A stretch of 57,530 nt of DNA, taken from NCBI GenBank assembly GCA_016841245.1, contig JAENZN010000025.1, positions 1 through 57,530 of the forward strand, written 5' to 3'. The translations under genes and the position numbers were made by a program. The notes below the pieces were generated by a model. It saw only the letters and a list, made by a program, of their open reading frames with translations, did no database searches and was not told the origin of the DNA. Each line of letters opens with the position of its first letter. The stretch's first letter is position 1. The DNA comes from Syntrophomonas sp. Its GTDB lineage: Bacteria > Bacillota > Syntrophomonadia > Syntrophomonadales > Syntrophomonadaceae. Below, piece after piece: positions 35,890 through 44,865 of the stretch.

Positions 35890-38160
35890 ATGCCAGTAAA
35901 AAAAACCGCCTCGTCCAGAAAGAAGACGGGAAGTAAAAAAAATAAAATAATCAAAAATAAAAAAACAGAAGGGACCAAAGGATTGCATACTGAAGTAGTA
36001 TCAATATCACTACTGATGTTAGCGGTATTTTCCTGGGTAAGTATTTACAAATTCCGTGGTCTGCCTCATGACGATCAATTTATAGGCGTTCTGGGAACCT
36101 ATTATTTAAAGGGTATTGATGCAGTTTTCAGTCAGGGTGCATTCCTGATCCCGGTCTTTCTGTTATTCTGGTCTATTCATACTGGTGTTTTAAAAAAACT
36201 GTGGTCAGTACGAATGTGGGGAATGAGCATGTTGACGCTGGTAATTTTGCTGAGTATTAGTGTTTACCAGATTCCCCAGGGAATAAGTGAATGGGAAGCT
36301 GGATTTAAAGGGATGGGAGGGGGTTACCTGGGTGGGGCCCTGGCCTATATTTTTATCAAACTGATAGGAAGAATTGGTTCCCTTATCATGATTATATTTG
36401 GCACTTTGATTGCGGCGGTTATGATAATTGACCAGCCTATTCCGGAAATAATTAAGGCTGCTTCTCAGTTTATGAAAAATATATGGGAAAAATTAAATAA
36501 GATTATGTTTTATGAATATGAAGAGGAAGATGTTCCAGTGAAGACTGGACGGTCAGCTCCACTTATTATAGATGCAGTCCAGGAAGGTGCCAATGAGCCT
36601 GATTTACTGGTAAACCAGGCTGAAACGGTACTGCCTTTTAGCAATGTCGCCAGTAAGGCTCCGGTACTGGAATTGGTTCCTGATTTGCCTTTGTCCGGTG
36701 AACACAGCAAAACCGACGGTGCGAAGGGAAAGGATGGGGGAGAATACCATATACCCCCCCTGGATATTTTGAGCGACGTAAGCAGTGAAAGAACTATTGA
36801 CAAGAAGAATATTGAGGAAAGTATAGCCGTACTGGAAGATACCTTCTCCAGCTTTGGGGTAAAAGTCAAGGTCAATCAGGTGAGCTGTGGGCCTGCGGTA
36901 ACCAGGTATGAACTGTCGCCTGGAGCTGGGGTTAAAATAAGCAAGATCATAAGCTTAACCGATGATTTGCAGCTCAACCTGGCAGCGCCGGGTATAAGAA
37001 TAGAGGCTCCTATTCCTGGTAAGTCAGCAGTAGGTATCGAAGTTCCTAATCGCAAGATACTAAGTGTAGGATTGAGAAGGCTGCTTTCTTCTGCGGTTTT
37101 CAGCCGCCTTAACACCCCGCTGGCCTTTGCTTTGGGGGAGGACATAAGTGGTAATACGATAGCTGCTCGGCTCAATGATATGCCGCACTTATTGATAGCA
37201 GGTTCAACCGGCTCGGGGAAGAGTGTATGCCTGAATTGTATAATAATGAGTCTGATCTACAATTCATTTCCCGACGAGCTTAAACTGGTGTTTATAGATC
37301 CCAAAATGGTGGAATTGACAGTGTACAATGGCATACCTCATCTCATGACCCCGGTGGTTACTGATCCCAAGAAAGCTTCGGTGGTATTGAAATGGATGGC
37401 TACTGAGATGGAAAAACGCTATCAGAAGTTTGCAGACATAGGTGTCCGGGACATTCAGAGATATAACCAGGAGAGTCAGGAAAAGATGCCTTATATAGTC
37501 ATCATAATCGATGAATTGGCAGATTTGATGATGGTGGCACCGGTAGAGGTTGAGGACTCCATATGCCGTCTGGCTCAGATGGCCCGCGCGGCTGGAATGC
37601 ATTTAATAGTTGCGACTCAGCGTCCTTCAGTAGACGTAGTAACAGGTACCATTAAGGCTAATATACCATCCCGGATAGCGTTTGCAGTTTCTTCTAACGC
37701 AGATTCCAGGACTATTCTCGATACCTCAGGGGCTGAGAAGCTTTTGGGGAAGGGGGACATGCTGTTCTTACCCGTAGGAGCAGCTAAACCTTTCCGAGTT
37801 CAGGGAGCTTACGTTTCTGATCAGGATATCGAAAAGACGGTTGATTACATTCGAGAACAGGCGATGAATTCGAATGAAACGGAGATAATCGAAGATTTGG
37901 AGCTATCACTGGAGCAGGTTGATGATGATTATGGGGATGATCTGTTCTGGGATGCTGTCAATGTGTTTGTAGACAGCAGAAAAGCATCAGTGTCACTGCT
38001 GCAAAGAAGGCTTAGGATTGGTTATGCCCGAGCAGCCCGGCTGGTGGACTTGATGGAGGATCGGGGGATAGTCTCAGAGCTGGACAACAATAAGCGCCGG
38101 GAAATACTAATAAACAGAGAACAGCTGGAGATGCTGCAGAACAGGCATGGACTCGCTTGA
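35890..38160 (+). CDS. ftsK: DNA translocase FtsK/SpoIIIE
   Basis: Septal ATPase that pumps chromosome DNA at division or into the forespore. About 756 residues from ATG 35890 (GGAG 6 nt upstream; ATG 35878 in frame is an alternative). Very basic N-terminus, four membrane helices (~35-175), acidic linker (~200-285), alpha/beta motor with Walker A GSTGSGKS near 438, Walker B VIIIDELADLM and ATQRPSVDVVTG. C-terminal winged-helix gamma domain (~670-756) with SLLQRRLRIGYARAARL, which reads polar guiding sequences. Synteny with tepA-ylzJ favours the SpoIIIE identity. Confidence 0.93.
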   Translation: MPVKKTASSRKKTGSKKNKIIKNKKTEGTKGLHTEVVSISLLMLAVFSWVSIYKFRGLPHDDQFIGVLGTYYLKGIDAVFSQGAFLIPVFLLFWSIHTGVLKKLWSVRMWGMSMLTLVILLSISVYQIPQGISEWEAGFKGMGGGYLGGALAYIFIKLIGRIGSLIMIIFGTLIAAVMIIDQPIPEIIKAASQFMKNIWEKLNKIMFYEYEEEDVPVKTGRSAPLIIDAVQEGANEPDLLVNQAETVLPFSNVASKAPVLELVPDLPLSGEHSKTDGAKGKDGGEYHIPPLDILSDVSSERTIDKKNIEESIAVLEDTFSSFGVKVKVNQVSCGPAVTRYELSPGAGVKISKIISLTDDLQLNLAAPGIRIEAPIPGKSAVGIEVPNRKILSVGLRRLLSSAVFSRLNTPLAFALGEDISGNTIAARLNDMPHLLIAGSTGSGKSVCLNCIIMSLIYNSFPDELKLVFIDPKMVELTVYNGIPHLMTPVVTDPKKASVVLKWMATEMEKRYQKFADIGVRDIQRYNQESQEKMPYIVIIIDELADLMMVAPVEVEDSICRLAQMARAAGMHLIVATQRPSVDVVTGTIKANIPSRIAFAVSSNADSRTILDTSGAEKLLGKGDMLFLPVGAAKPFRVQGAYVSDQDIEKTVDYIREQAMNSNETEIIEDLELSLEQVDDDYGDDLFWDAVNVFVDSRKASVSLLQRRLRIGYARAARLVDLMEDRGIVSELDNNKRREILINREQLEMLQNRHGLA

Positions 38161-38211
38161 CATTCCCTTTATCAGTTGAGTGGATGAATTGATAATTTAG
38201 GAGACAAAAAG

Positions 38212-39174
38212 ATGAGGCTTACCTTACGTGAGAGGGAGATTGTTGACTTATTGAAAAAGGACCCATTAATATCCCAGGACGAACTAGCCCGGCATCTGGG
38301 GATAAGCAGGTCTTCGATCGCTGTTCACATCTCAAATCTAATGAAAAAGGGAGTCATCCTGGGCAAAGGTTATGTGTTTAATGAACAAGCATCGATTGTT
38401 GTTGTTGGTCTTAGCTGTTTACAAATCAAAATTAATCAACAGGGTGATAAGAATGTTATTGACGTAGACTATGGAGGGCTGCCGATTATAGCCAGTGGAA
38501 TACTGGCTGGCTTTGGGGTCAACCTTAAAATCATTAGTCTGATAGGGAATGATGAACCCGGTACCATGATACTAAACAGACTGATGGAAAATAGGGTTGA
38601 TACCACTCATATTCACCGTCATTCCCGTAAAAGAACATGTCGTCGTATATGTATAGACAATGACAGCAGATTAGAGGAGGGCTTTGAACTTAACGATTAT
38701 AAGCAGGTTTTGAATAGTCGGGAATGGATCATTTTTAACAGTGAATGGCTGATTGTAGATCCCTATTTTCAGGGCGAGGTTTTAGAAAGGGCCAGTAAAA
38801 AAGATGAGGAAGATATGCCGCATTTTTGTACATACTGGTTCATGCATGAATACAAGGATATCCCTGAATTCTTAACCCGTTTTCATACGCTTGTTCTAGG
38901 AGTTGGTAAATCATCAGGAATGGAGTATTATACAGAACAACTGGATAAGTTGGGTGACACGTCTGTGAAAAACTGTATTATTACTGATGGCAGAAGCGGA
39001 TTAATATATAGAAGCGGAGAATTGATCGGAGATTATCCTCTTCCACCCAACCAGAGCTTCGATAGTCAAGATGGACTGCCTGGTTTGTTGACCGGTGTTG
39101 TTTATGGTTTATCCAGTGGGTATCCACTGCGTCAGGCCATGCGCATAGGTGCAGGTTTCGCATCATCCAACTAG
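38212..39174 (+). CDS. Winged-helix regulator fused to a degenerate PfkB sugar-kinase domain
   Basis: 320 residues. Residues 1-60 form a winged helix-turn-helix (LTLREREIVDLLKKDPLISQ, then ELARHLGISRSSIAVHISNL). The rest has the PfkB/ribokinase fold: VVVGL opening strand, GGLPIIASGILAGFGV, SLIGNDEPGTMI, and an end ...GLLTGVVYGL. The normal DTTGAGDAF catalytic motif is replaced by DSQDGLPGL, putting Pro290 where the base Asp should be, so kinase activity is unlikely. Probably a transcription regulator that senses a sugar or nucleoside through a dead kinase domain. Between spoIIIE and rodZ; ATG after TAGGAGAC. Confidence 0.8.
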   Translation: MRLTLREREIVDLLKKDPLISQDELARHLGISRSSIAVHISNLMKKGVILGKGYVFNEQASIVVVGLSCLQIKINQQGDKNVIDVDYGGLPIIASGILAGFGVNLKIISLIGNDEPGTMILNRLMENRVDTTHIHRHSRKRTCRRICIDNDSRLEEGFELNDYKQVLNSREWIIFNSEWLIVDPYFQGEVLERASKKDEEDMPHFCTYWFMHEYKDIPEFLTRFHTLVLGVGKSSGMEYYTEQLDKLGDTSVKNCIITDGRSGLIYRSGELIGDYPLPPNQSFDSQDGLPGLLTGVVYGLSSGYPLRQAMRIGAGFASSN

Positions 39175-39257
39175 TCAAAATAGGATTTGTATCCTAAAAT
39201 GGAATACAAAGGAATAAAGTTGTGTTATGTTATATATAAAGGAGGGTAGCAGACAGC

Positions 39258-39992
39258 ATGGGACTAGGAGAAACATTGAAAAACGCCAGAATCCAACGTG
39301 GGATAACCCTGGAGCACATTGAAGAAGAAACCAAAATTCGCAGGCTTTATTTAGAATCGATTGAAAACGAAGATTTCGGTATTCTACCGCCAAAAGTATA
39401 CGCGGTAGGATTTGTAAAAAGATACGCTAGATTTCTGGGTTTAGACGAAAACGAACTGGCAGAAGAATTCAAACAGGCGGCCTATGGGGGGCAGAACCAG
39501 GAAGAAGATATTATACAGGTTACCCCCAACCGTATCAATATACCTGTAAAAAATATACTGGCGGGTATTCTGTTTTTACTAATAGCACTGTGGATAGGAA
39601 CTTATTTGGTGGGATATTTTAGCAGGGCAGTAGAAGATAACAATACAGGCGATCGGGGACCGGGGATTATAGTCCAGGAACCAAAAGGTAATAATGATGG
39701 AGCGGTTGAAGAAAATGAAGGGATGACAGATAAGAAGCAGGAAACAGCTGTTGTATCTGTTAAAGCTAGAAGTGATTGCTGGCTGCAGGCGGTAGTAGAT
39801 GGAGCGAAGGTTTTCGAAGCGGTTCTGCCAGTTGGTCAGGAGGAAATTTTAGAAGGAAAACAGTCAGTATATATCAAGGTTGGTAATGCAGGTGGAGTAG
39901 ATATAACCTATAACGGAAAGCAAATAGAACCACTGGGCAGAATCGGAGAAGTGAAAGATAGAGAATTTATAGTAAACGATAAGATAGAATAG
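39258..39992 (+). CDS. rodZ: RodZ/YmfM-type cell-shape protein
   Basis: Bitopic protein linking cytoskeleton and cell-wall synthesis. 244 residues: N-terminal Cro-type helix-turn-helix (GETLKNARIQRGITLEHIEEE, ~4-70, with VGFVKRYARFLGLD), one membrane helix (~97-118), acidic linker, and C-terminal beta domain (~165-240, SVKARSDCWLQAVVDG) outside the membrane. ATG after AAAGGAGGG. Matches B. subtilis ymfM, which precedes pgsA-cinA; here rimO follows. Confidence 0.88.
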   Translation: MGLGETLKNARIQRGITLEHIEEETKIRRLYLESIENEDFGILPPKVYAVGFVKRYARFLGLDENELAEEFKQAAYGGQNQEEDIIQVTPNRINIPVKNILAGILFLLIALWIGTYLVGYFSRAVEDNNTGDRGPGIIVQEPKGNNDGAVEENEGMTDKKQETAVVSVKARSDCWLQAVVDGAKVFEAVLPVGQEEILEGKQSVYIKVGNAGGVDITYNGKQIEPLGRIGEVKDREFIVNDKIE

Positions 39993-40001
39993 GAGCTCAA
40001 A

Positions 40002-41324
40002 GTGAATATTGGTTTTATTAGTCTTGGATGCCCTAAAAATCTGGTGGACACAGAGATAATGATGGATATTTTGAGAAAGAATGGTCACAGAATAGTTAAT
40101 TCTCCAGAACGGGCAGATGCAGTAATTATCAATACTTGTGGTTTCATAACCGATGCCAAAGAGGAATCTATTGATGCCATAATTGAAACGGGTAAACTGA
40201 AAGATAGCGGAGTTGTTAAATATATTATTGCAGCAGGCTGCCTGACCCAGAGATATGGGCAGGAGCTTGTTGAGGAGATGCCGGAACTTGATGGAGTTCT
40301 GGGCATTTCTTGTTTTAAGGAAATAGCTGCGGTGCTTGCTTCTATTGAAGAGGGAGAAAGACCCATAAAAATCAGTGACCCGCCCCTTGCTTTTATCGAA
40401 AAGGGTCGGCGTATGCTCACTACTCCTGCTGGAATGGCTTATATGAAAATTGCCGAAGGATGCGATAATATATGTGCCTACTGTGCCATTCCATCTATAA
40501 GGGGCAGACTGAGATCCAATCCTATGGAAGATATCGAGGAAGAAGCAAGACTTCTGGCAAAACAGGGGGTAAAAGAACTGGTGCTCATTGCTCAGGATAC
40601 GGCTGTCTATGGTATGGATATTTATAATCGGCCCTGCCTGCCTGAAGTCCTGAATATACTGGACCAGATAGAGGGGCTGGAATGGATAAGGGTTATGTAT
40701 CTTCATCCGGCTCATTTGAACCAGGAAATAATAGCCAGTCTGGCCATGAATAAAAAGGTTATACCGTATCTGGATATCCCCATCCAGCATGCATCTGACA
40801 GAATACTGGCTAAAATGAACCGCCGGCATGATCTGGATTATTTGCATACTGTACTGACCCATCTTAAACAGGAAATCGATGATCTGGTTTTAAGAACCAC
40901 AGTAATGCTCGGCTTTCCAGGAGAGGAAGAACAAGATTTTAAATTGTTGTATGATTTTCTAGGCGAAAAAAGCTTCGATTGGCTGGGAGCATTTGTATTT
41001 ACTCCCGAAGAAGGTACCCGGGCAGCACTTATGGAGAAACAGATTCCCTTGGAAATAGCCCAGGAGAGACGAGACCAAATAATGCGCCTGCAGAAAGAGA
41101 TTAGCAGGGAAAAAAATATTAATAGAATTGGAAGAAAGGAAAACATCCTCATTTCATCTCAGCTGGACAGCAACTTGTATTTAGGCCGAGGTTATTACCA
41201 GGCCCCCGATGTGGATGGGCTTACCATAGTAAAAACACCAATCAAGTTAAAAAAGGGTGACTTTGCAGAAGTTACTTTGAAGGCTGTCAGAAATTACGAT
41301 ATGATTGGCGAAATAGAAGAATGA
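40002..41324 (+). CDS. rimO: Ribosomal protein uS12 methylthiotransferase
   Basis: Radical-SAM enzyme that methylthiolates the conserved Asp of ribosomal protein S12. 440 residues: UPF0004 domain with cluster cysteines in SLGCPKN (Cys10), NTCGF and AGCLTQ; radical-SAM CDNICAYCAIP; C-terminal TRAM domain. GTG start after AGGAG, 9 nt behind rodZ. The stop codon TGA (41322-41324) is the first triplet of the TGACACATGGGGAC palindromic element that follows. Confidence 0.94.
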   Translation: MNIGFISLGCPKNLVDTEIMMDILRKNGHRIVNSPERADAVIINTCGFITDAKEESIDAIIETGKLKDSGVVKYIIAAGCLTQRYGQELVEEMPELDGVLGISCFKEIAAVLASIEEGERPIKISDPPLAFIEKGRRMLTTPAGMAYMKIAEGCDNICAYCAIPSIRGRLRSNPMEDIEEEARLLAKQGVKELVLIAQDTAVYGMDIYNRPCLPEVLNILDQIEGLEWIRVMYLHPAHLNQEIIASLAMNKKVIPYLDIPIQHASDRILAKMNRRHDLDYLHTVLTHLKQEIDDLVLRTTVMLGFPGEEEQDFKLLYDFLGEKSFDWLGAFVFTPEEGTRAALMEKQIPLEIAQERRDQIMRLQKEISREKNINRIGRKENILISSQLDSNLYLGRGYYQAPDVDGLTIVKTPIKLKKGDFAEVTLKAVRNYDMIGEIEE

Positions 41325-41326
41325 CA

Positions 41327-41400
41327 CATGGGGACGGTTCTTTTGCCTGCTTTTTTTATCAATTATTAAGCAAAAAGCAGGCAAAAGAACCGTCCCCATG
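41327..41400. repeat. REPIN-like palindrome, 29-bp perfect arms
   Basis: Arms 41327-41355 and 41372-41400 are exact complements. They begin CATGGGGACGGTTCTTTTGC; preceding TGA CA makes TGACACATGGGGAC. The GGGGACGGTTCTTTTG core equals that in the ends of the transposase elements at 43771 and 52070. No transposase inside: a non-autonomous copy. It overlaps the end of rimO and cuts a nitronate monooxygenase-like relic. Confidence 0.85.
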
Positions 41401-41402
41401 CC

Positions 41403-41564
41403 TCTCTCCCCTAATCCACCGGCATTTGATATGGTGGCAGTTAACTCTGGAACCGTCAGCCACAACATGCCGCCGCAGATTATCAGGTATTTGATATCCA
41501 GCAGTTCCGTTATCTTGGCTTCAATCCGATAACCCCCCGAAAACAATATTTCATGACACACCAA
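41403..41564 (-). pseudogene. N-terminal relic of nitronate monooxygenase / FabK-like gene
   Basis: Read on the minus strand this gives KITELLDIKYLIICGGMLWL followed by VPELTATISNAGGLG. This closely matches the N-terminus of 2-nitropropane dioxygenase/enoyl-ACP reductase II (consensus ITELLGIKYPIIQGGM, AVSNAGGLG). Similarity stops at about 41405, where the palindromic repeat begins, and the remaining ~270 residues are missing. A repeat insertion or deletion evidently removed the rest. Confidence 0.75.
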
Positions 41565-41758
41565 AAACGTCAGACTGTGTCATTCCTCTTAGCAGCCATT
41601 CAATTTCACACCATATATCATAATCGCTATCATTGTCAATAAGTGGGAGATGTTATATGGCCCGTTGAATTCCCATAAAGCCGCTAAACTTCCAGATATT
41701 GAACGTCTGATAATTCCTGGCTCTGTGATATAATGGCGGAGTAAGGGGGGTTATAATA
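41565..41758. other. Intergenic region, promoter of the following pair
   Basis: ATGACACA (~41553) and TGTGTCAT (~41575) form an inverted repeat. TGATATAAT at 41726-41734 is an extended -10 box about 25 bp before the next start codon. No gene seen. Confidence 0.45.
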
Positions 41759-42292
41759 TTGCCTAAAAAGAATGAATTCAAAATACTGCTGTTTATAGCT
41801 GCCTTTGTAATTACCTTCAGCCTGGGGCTGGGAGCATATTATTTAAATTCCCGCTACAACATAGAAAAACCTTTGCTGGCTCAGATTGATAACCTTCCCA
41901 GTGTAGAGGACAGCACCATAGAAAAGCAGGATGAGATTTACATGGTTACAGTTACCCTGGGAAGGGTGGAAAATGTTCAGGAGGAATATAAGCAGCTGGA
42001 TGAACTGATCAGGGAAAAACTTGGAGAAAGACCGTATCAAATAACTATTAATATGGAGAACGATATTAAACTGGACCAGGTTTATTATGAAATACAGCCG
42101 ATTGTATATGAAGCACTGGCCAATAACCAGTATGTATGGATGAAGGACGAAATAGGAAGAATTGCCAGCCAGGAGCAGCTGGATTATAAGATGTTCATAG
42201 ATGATAACCGCGTCTATCTGCAGTTCAGTGATGGAGATGATTTTCAGTATCATGTTATTGAACGGAATAGCAGTGAGCAGGATGCAGTATAA
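41759..42292 (+). CDS. Single-pass membrane protein of unknown function, 177 aa
   Basis: Short basic N-terminus, one hydrophobic helix (~9-28), then an outside-facing domain of ~145 acidic, Tyr/Gln-rich residues. It includes TVTLGRVENVQEEYKQLDEL (~63-82) and DIKLDQVYYEIQPIVYEAL. No lipobox. Family not recognised. TTG start after a GGGGGG site, preceded by an extended -10 promoter. Ends 18 nt before an FtsH-like protease gene that itself lacks an extracytoplasmic domain, so the two probably act together. Confidence 0.65.
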   Translation: MPKKNEFKILLFIAAFVITFSLGLGAYYLNSRYNIEKPLLAQIDNLPSVEDSTIEKQDEIYMVTVTLGRVENVQEEYKQLDELIREKLGERPYQITINMENDIKLDQVYYEIQPIVYEALANNQYVWMKDEIGRIASQEQLDYKMFIDDNRVYLQFSDGDDFQYHVIERNSSEQDAV

Positions 42293-42310
42293 ATTGAGGT
42301 GAGGTTGCCG

Positions 42311-43774
42311 ATGAAAGAAATGATTTCTGGTACATTGCTTGGATTAATAATTTTTCTGGCAGTTATAGGTGTCAATATAACACCCTTGATACTAATAGCG
42401 TTCCTGGTAGGAGGTTTCTATTTTTTCTATATAGCCCAAGGGACGGTGAAATTCGAAAATATTGGGACAGATATCCGGGTAGGTACCGATATCACTTTTG
42501 AACATATTGGCGGCCAGGATAATGCTATCAAGGAACTGGAAGAAGCATTGGAATTTATAATCAAACCCGAGGAAATAAAAAAAATGGGAATAAGACCTTT
42601 AAAAGGGGTACTGCTGGTTGGCCCTCCTGGCACCGGTAAAACCTTGATGGCCAAGGCTGCGGCCAGTTATACCAAATCTGCATTTATAGCCACCTCTGGC
42701 AGTGAGTTTATTGAAGTGTATGCGGGGATGGGTGCTAAAAGAGTAAGGCAGTTGTTCAATGATGCCCGTAAAAAGGCCAGCAAGCAGAACAGTCAAAGTG
42801 CCATCATATTTATCGATGAACTTGAAATACTAGGAGGAAAACGAGGCAGTCATAACAGTCACATGGAATACGATCAAACTTTAAACCAACTGCTGGTGGA
42901 GATGGATGGGATAAGCTTCCGATCTGACCCCAGGATATTAATTATTGGAGCCACTAATAGAGCTGATATGCTGGACTCAGCTTTATTAAGGCCGGGCAGG
43001 TTTGACCGCCATGTTCAGGTTAGTCTTCCAGACAAAGTGGGCAGGCGAAAGATATTGGATATACATGCCCAAAACAAACCAATCGAAGACCAAGGGGTAC
43101 TGGACGACATAGCCAGTGCTACATTCGGTTTTTCCGGCGCCCACCTGGAGAGTTTGACTAATGAAGCTGCCATTTTAGCCCTGCGGGAAAATGCCGATAG
43201 TATTACTAATAGACATTTTCATGAGGCAATAGATAAAGTAATTCTGGGAGAAAAACTGGATAAGAAGCCAGCTCGGGAAGAAGTTGAACGAGTAAGTGTT
43301 CATGAGAGCGGACATGCTCTGATCAGTGAGCTGATCAAGCCTGGATCCGTATCATCGCTTACCATTATTCCCCGAGGGCGGGCTCTGGGATTTATGCGGA
43401 AGACTGCTCAGGATGATCAGTATCTTTATACCCGAGAGGAATTAGAAGGAGATATTATGGTTGCTCTAGCAGGTGCGGCATCGGAAGAGATTAAATATGG
43501 AAATCGCAGCACCGGAGCAGCCAGTGATTTTGAACAGTCCTGGGAGATGGCTATGAAGATCGTTGAAACCGGCTTGTCTTCAATAGGTGTGGTTAACCGG
43601 AAAGACACTCCGGAAGAGATTGTGTATAAAGAATGCAAAGAAATTATTTCCGTCCTGGAAGAGAGGACCCGGGAGATGCTCAAAAATAACCAGAACAGCC
43701 TATTCTCCATTGCTGAAACCATTGTTACCGAAGAAAGTCTGGATCGAGAACGCTTCCTGCAACTGCTGCAGTAA
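42311..43774 (+). CDS. Compact FtsH-like membrane AAA+ metalloprotease
   Basis: 487 residues, clearly shorter than housekeeping FtsH (~600-650). Two closely spaced membrane helices (~7-42) with almost no external loop replace the usual extracytoplasmic domain. AAA module: Walker A GPPGTGKT 104-111, Walker B IIFIDE ending at 170, second region of homology GATNRADMLDSALLRPGRFD. Zinc protease HESGH 331-335 with third ligand Asp406 (ASDFEQ). All catalytic residues are present. ATG 42311 is 6 nt after GAGGTGAGG. Its TAA stop is the second to fourth base of the transposon end at 43771. Probably a specialised quality-control or sporulation protease; substrate unknown. Confidence 0.85.
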   Translation: MKEMISGTLLGLIIFLAVIGVNITPLILIAFLVGGFYFFYIAQGTVKFENIGTDIRVGTDITFEHIGGQDNAIKELEEALEFIIKPEEIKKMGIRPLKGVLLVGPPGTGKTLMAKAAASYTKSAFIATSGSEFIEVYAGMGAKRVRQLFNDARKKASKQNSQSAIIFIDELEILGGKRGSHNSHMEYDQTLNQLLVEMDGISFRSDPRILIIGATNRADMLDSALLRPGRFDRHVQVSLPDKVGRRKILDIHAQNKPIEDQGVLDDIASATFGFSGAHLESLTNEAAILALRENADSITNRHFHEAIDKVILGEKLDKKPAREEVERVSVHESGHALISELIKPGSVSSLTIIPRGRALGFMRKTAQDDQYLYTREELEGDIMVALAGAASEEIKYGNRSTGAASDFEQSWEMAMKIVETGLSSIGVVNRKDTPEEIVYKECKEIISVLEERTREMLKNNQNSLFSIAETIVTEESLDRERFLQLLQ

Positions 43775-43790
43775 CAAGGGGACGGTTCTA

Positions 43791-43819
43791 TTGTTACATC
43801 AATCAATCAGTGGTATAAT
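43791..43819 (+). promoter_or_regulatory. Transposase promoter straddling the element end
   Basis: TTGTTA (43791-43796), 17 bp, TATAAT (43814-43819). The -35 box is part of the terminal TTGTTAC repeat; the -10 is internal. Confidence 0.6.
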
Positions 43820-43843
43820 CAAAAAAACGGAGGATTTGAGATT

Positions 43844-44617
43844 ATGCCGCGAGCCGCACGACAGCCTAGCAGTACTGGTATTTACCATGTAATCGTAAGG
43901 GGAATCAATCGCCAGATCATCTTTTTTGAACAGAATGACTATCAAAGATATATGGATACTCTTTATCGTGTTGTTGCTAAAGGTGATGCTGCTGTTTTAG
44001 GCTATTGTTTGATGAATAATCATGTTCATTTACTGATTCAGGAAAACACCATGTCCATTTCTACCATCATGAAGAAAATAGGTACCAGCTATGCCTATTG
44101 GTATAATCGAAAGTATGCAAGAAGTGGCCACGTTTTCCAGGACAGGTTTAAAAGCGAAAATGTTGAAGAGGATTCTTACCTGCTTACAGTAATCCGGTAC
44201 ATCCATCAAAATCCTGTTAAGGCAGGAATTGTTTCGAATGCAGAACATTATACTTGGAGCAGCTGCCAGGCTTATTATGGAGAAAAGGAATATCTGCCCG
44301 ATTTGACGGAAACATCTCTGATACTGGACCTGTTCTCAGAAGATAATAGCCAGGCAATTGAAATATTTCGGCGTTTCATGGCTGAAAATGATGAGGTTCA
44401 GTGTTTAGATGACAATGATGGGAAATATTTAACTGATAATGAGGCAATGAAGATTATAACTAAACTGATGAACAATCAACCTGTATCATCATTGTCTATT
44501 ATGCCTAAAGCGGAGCGTGACCTTTTGTTACAAAAGTGTAAAGAAGTTAAGGGATTAAGTCTTCGTCAGATTGCACGTCTAACCGGGGTGGGTTATCAAA
44601 CTGTGAACAGAGCTTAA
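43844..44617 (+). CDS. REP-associated tyrosine transposase (Y1_Tnp, RAYT)
   Basis: HUH-type single-strand DNA transposase of 257 residues. Metal-binding His60-Val-His62 (NNHVHLL), catalytic Tyr119 (RYIHQNPVKAG), N-terminal GIYHVIVRGINRQIIF. A C-terminal helix-turn-helix (GLSLRQIARLTGVGYQTVNR) probably recognises DNA. ATG after CGGAGGATTT. Such enzymes act on short palindromic REP sequences; the matching GGGGACGGTTC repeats lie at both ends of this element and elsewhere in the window. The frame is intact, so it may be active. Confidence 0.92.
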   Translation: MPRAARQPSSTGIYHVIVRGINRQIIFFEQNDYQRYMDTLYRVVAKGDAAVLGYCLMNNHVHLLIQENTMSISTIMKKIGTSYAYWYNRKYARSGHVFQDRFKSENVEEDSYLLTVIRYIHQNPVKAGIVSNAEHYTWSSCQAYYGEKEYLPDLTETSLILDLFSEDNSQAIEIFRRFMAENDEVQCLDDNDGKYLTDNEAMKIITKLMNNQPVSSLSIMPKAERDLLLQKCKEVKGLSLRQIARLTGVGYQTVNRA

Positions 44618-44662
44618 TCCCATTTGTTTTAAAAATTTCAGATAGTAAAACATAAACAAAGT

Positions 44663-44694
44663 AAAAAGAGGGAGCACTATGTTTCCCTCTTTTT
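44663..44694 (+). terminator. Transposase terminator
   Basis: AAAAAGAGGGA, loop, TCCCTCTTTTT, 46 bp after the transposase stop, inside the mobile element. A matching hairpin is present in the deleted copy. Confidence 0.75.
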
Positions 44695-44865
44695 CAATTT
44701 ATTCTCGATAAAAACAGGTCCCGCTATCTTTGCCATATCAACGACAGTAAGAGTAATAATGACAATATCCTTATGAAAATCTATTCGAAGTATCTGTAAC
44801 AAAAGCTATGTCTAATTATAGTACTAAATGCACATAAAACATGTAACAAAAGAACCGTCCCCGTG

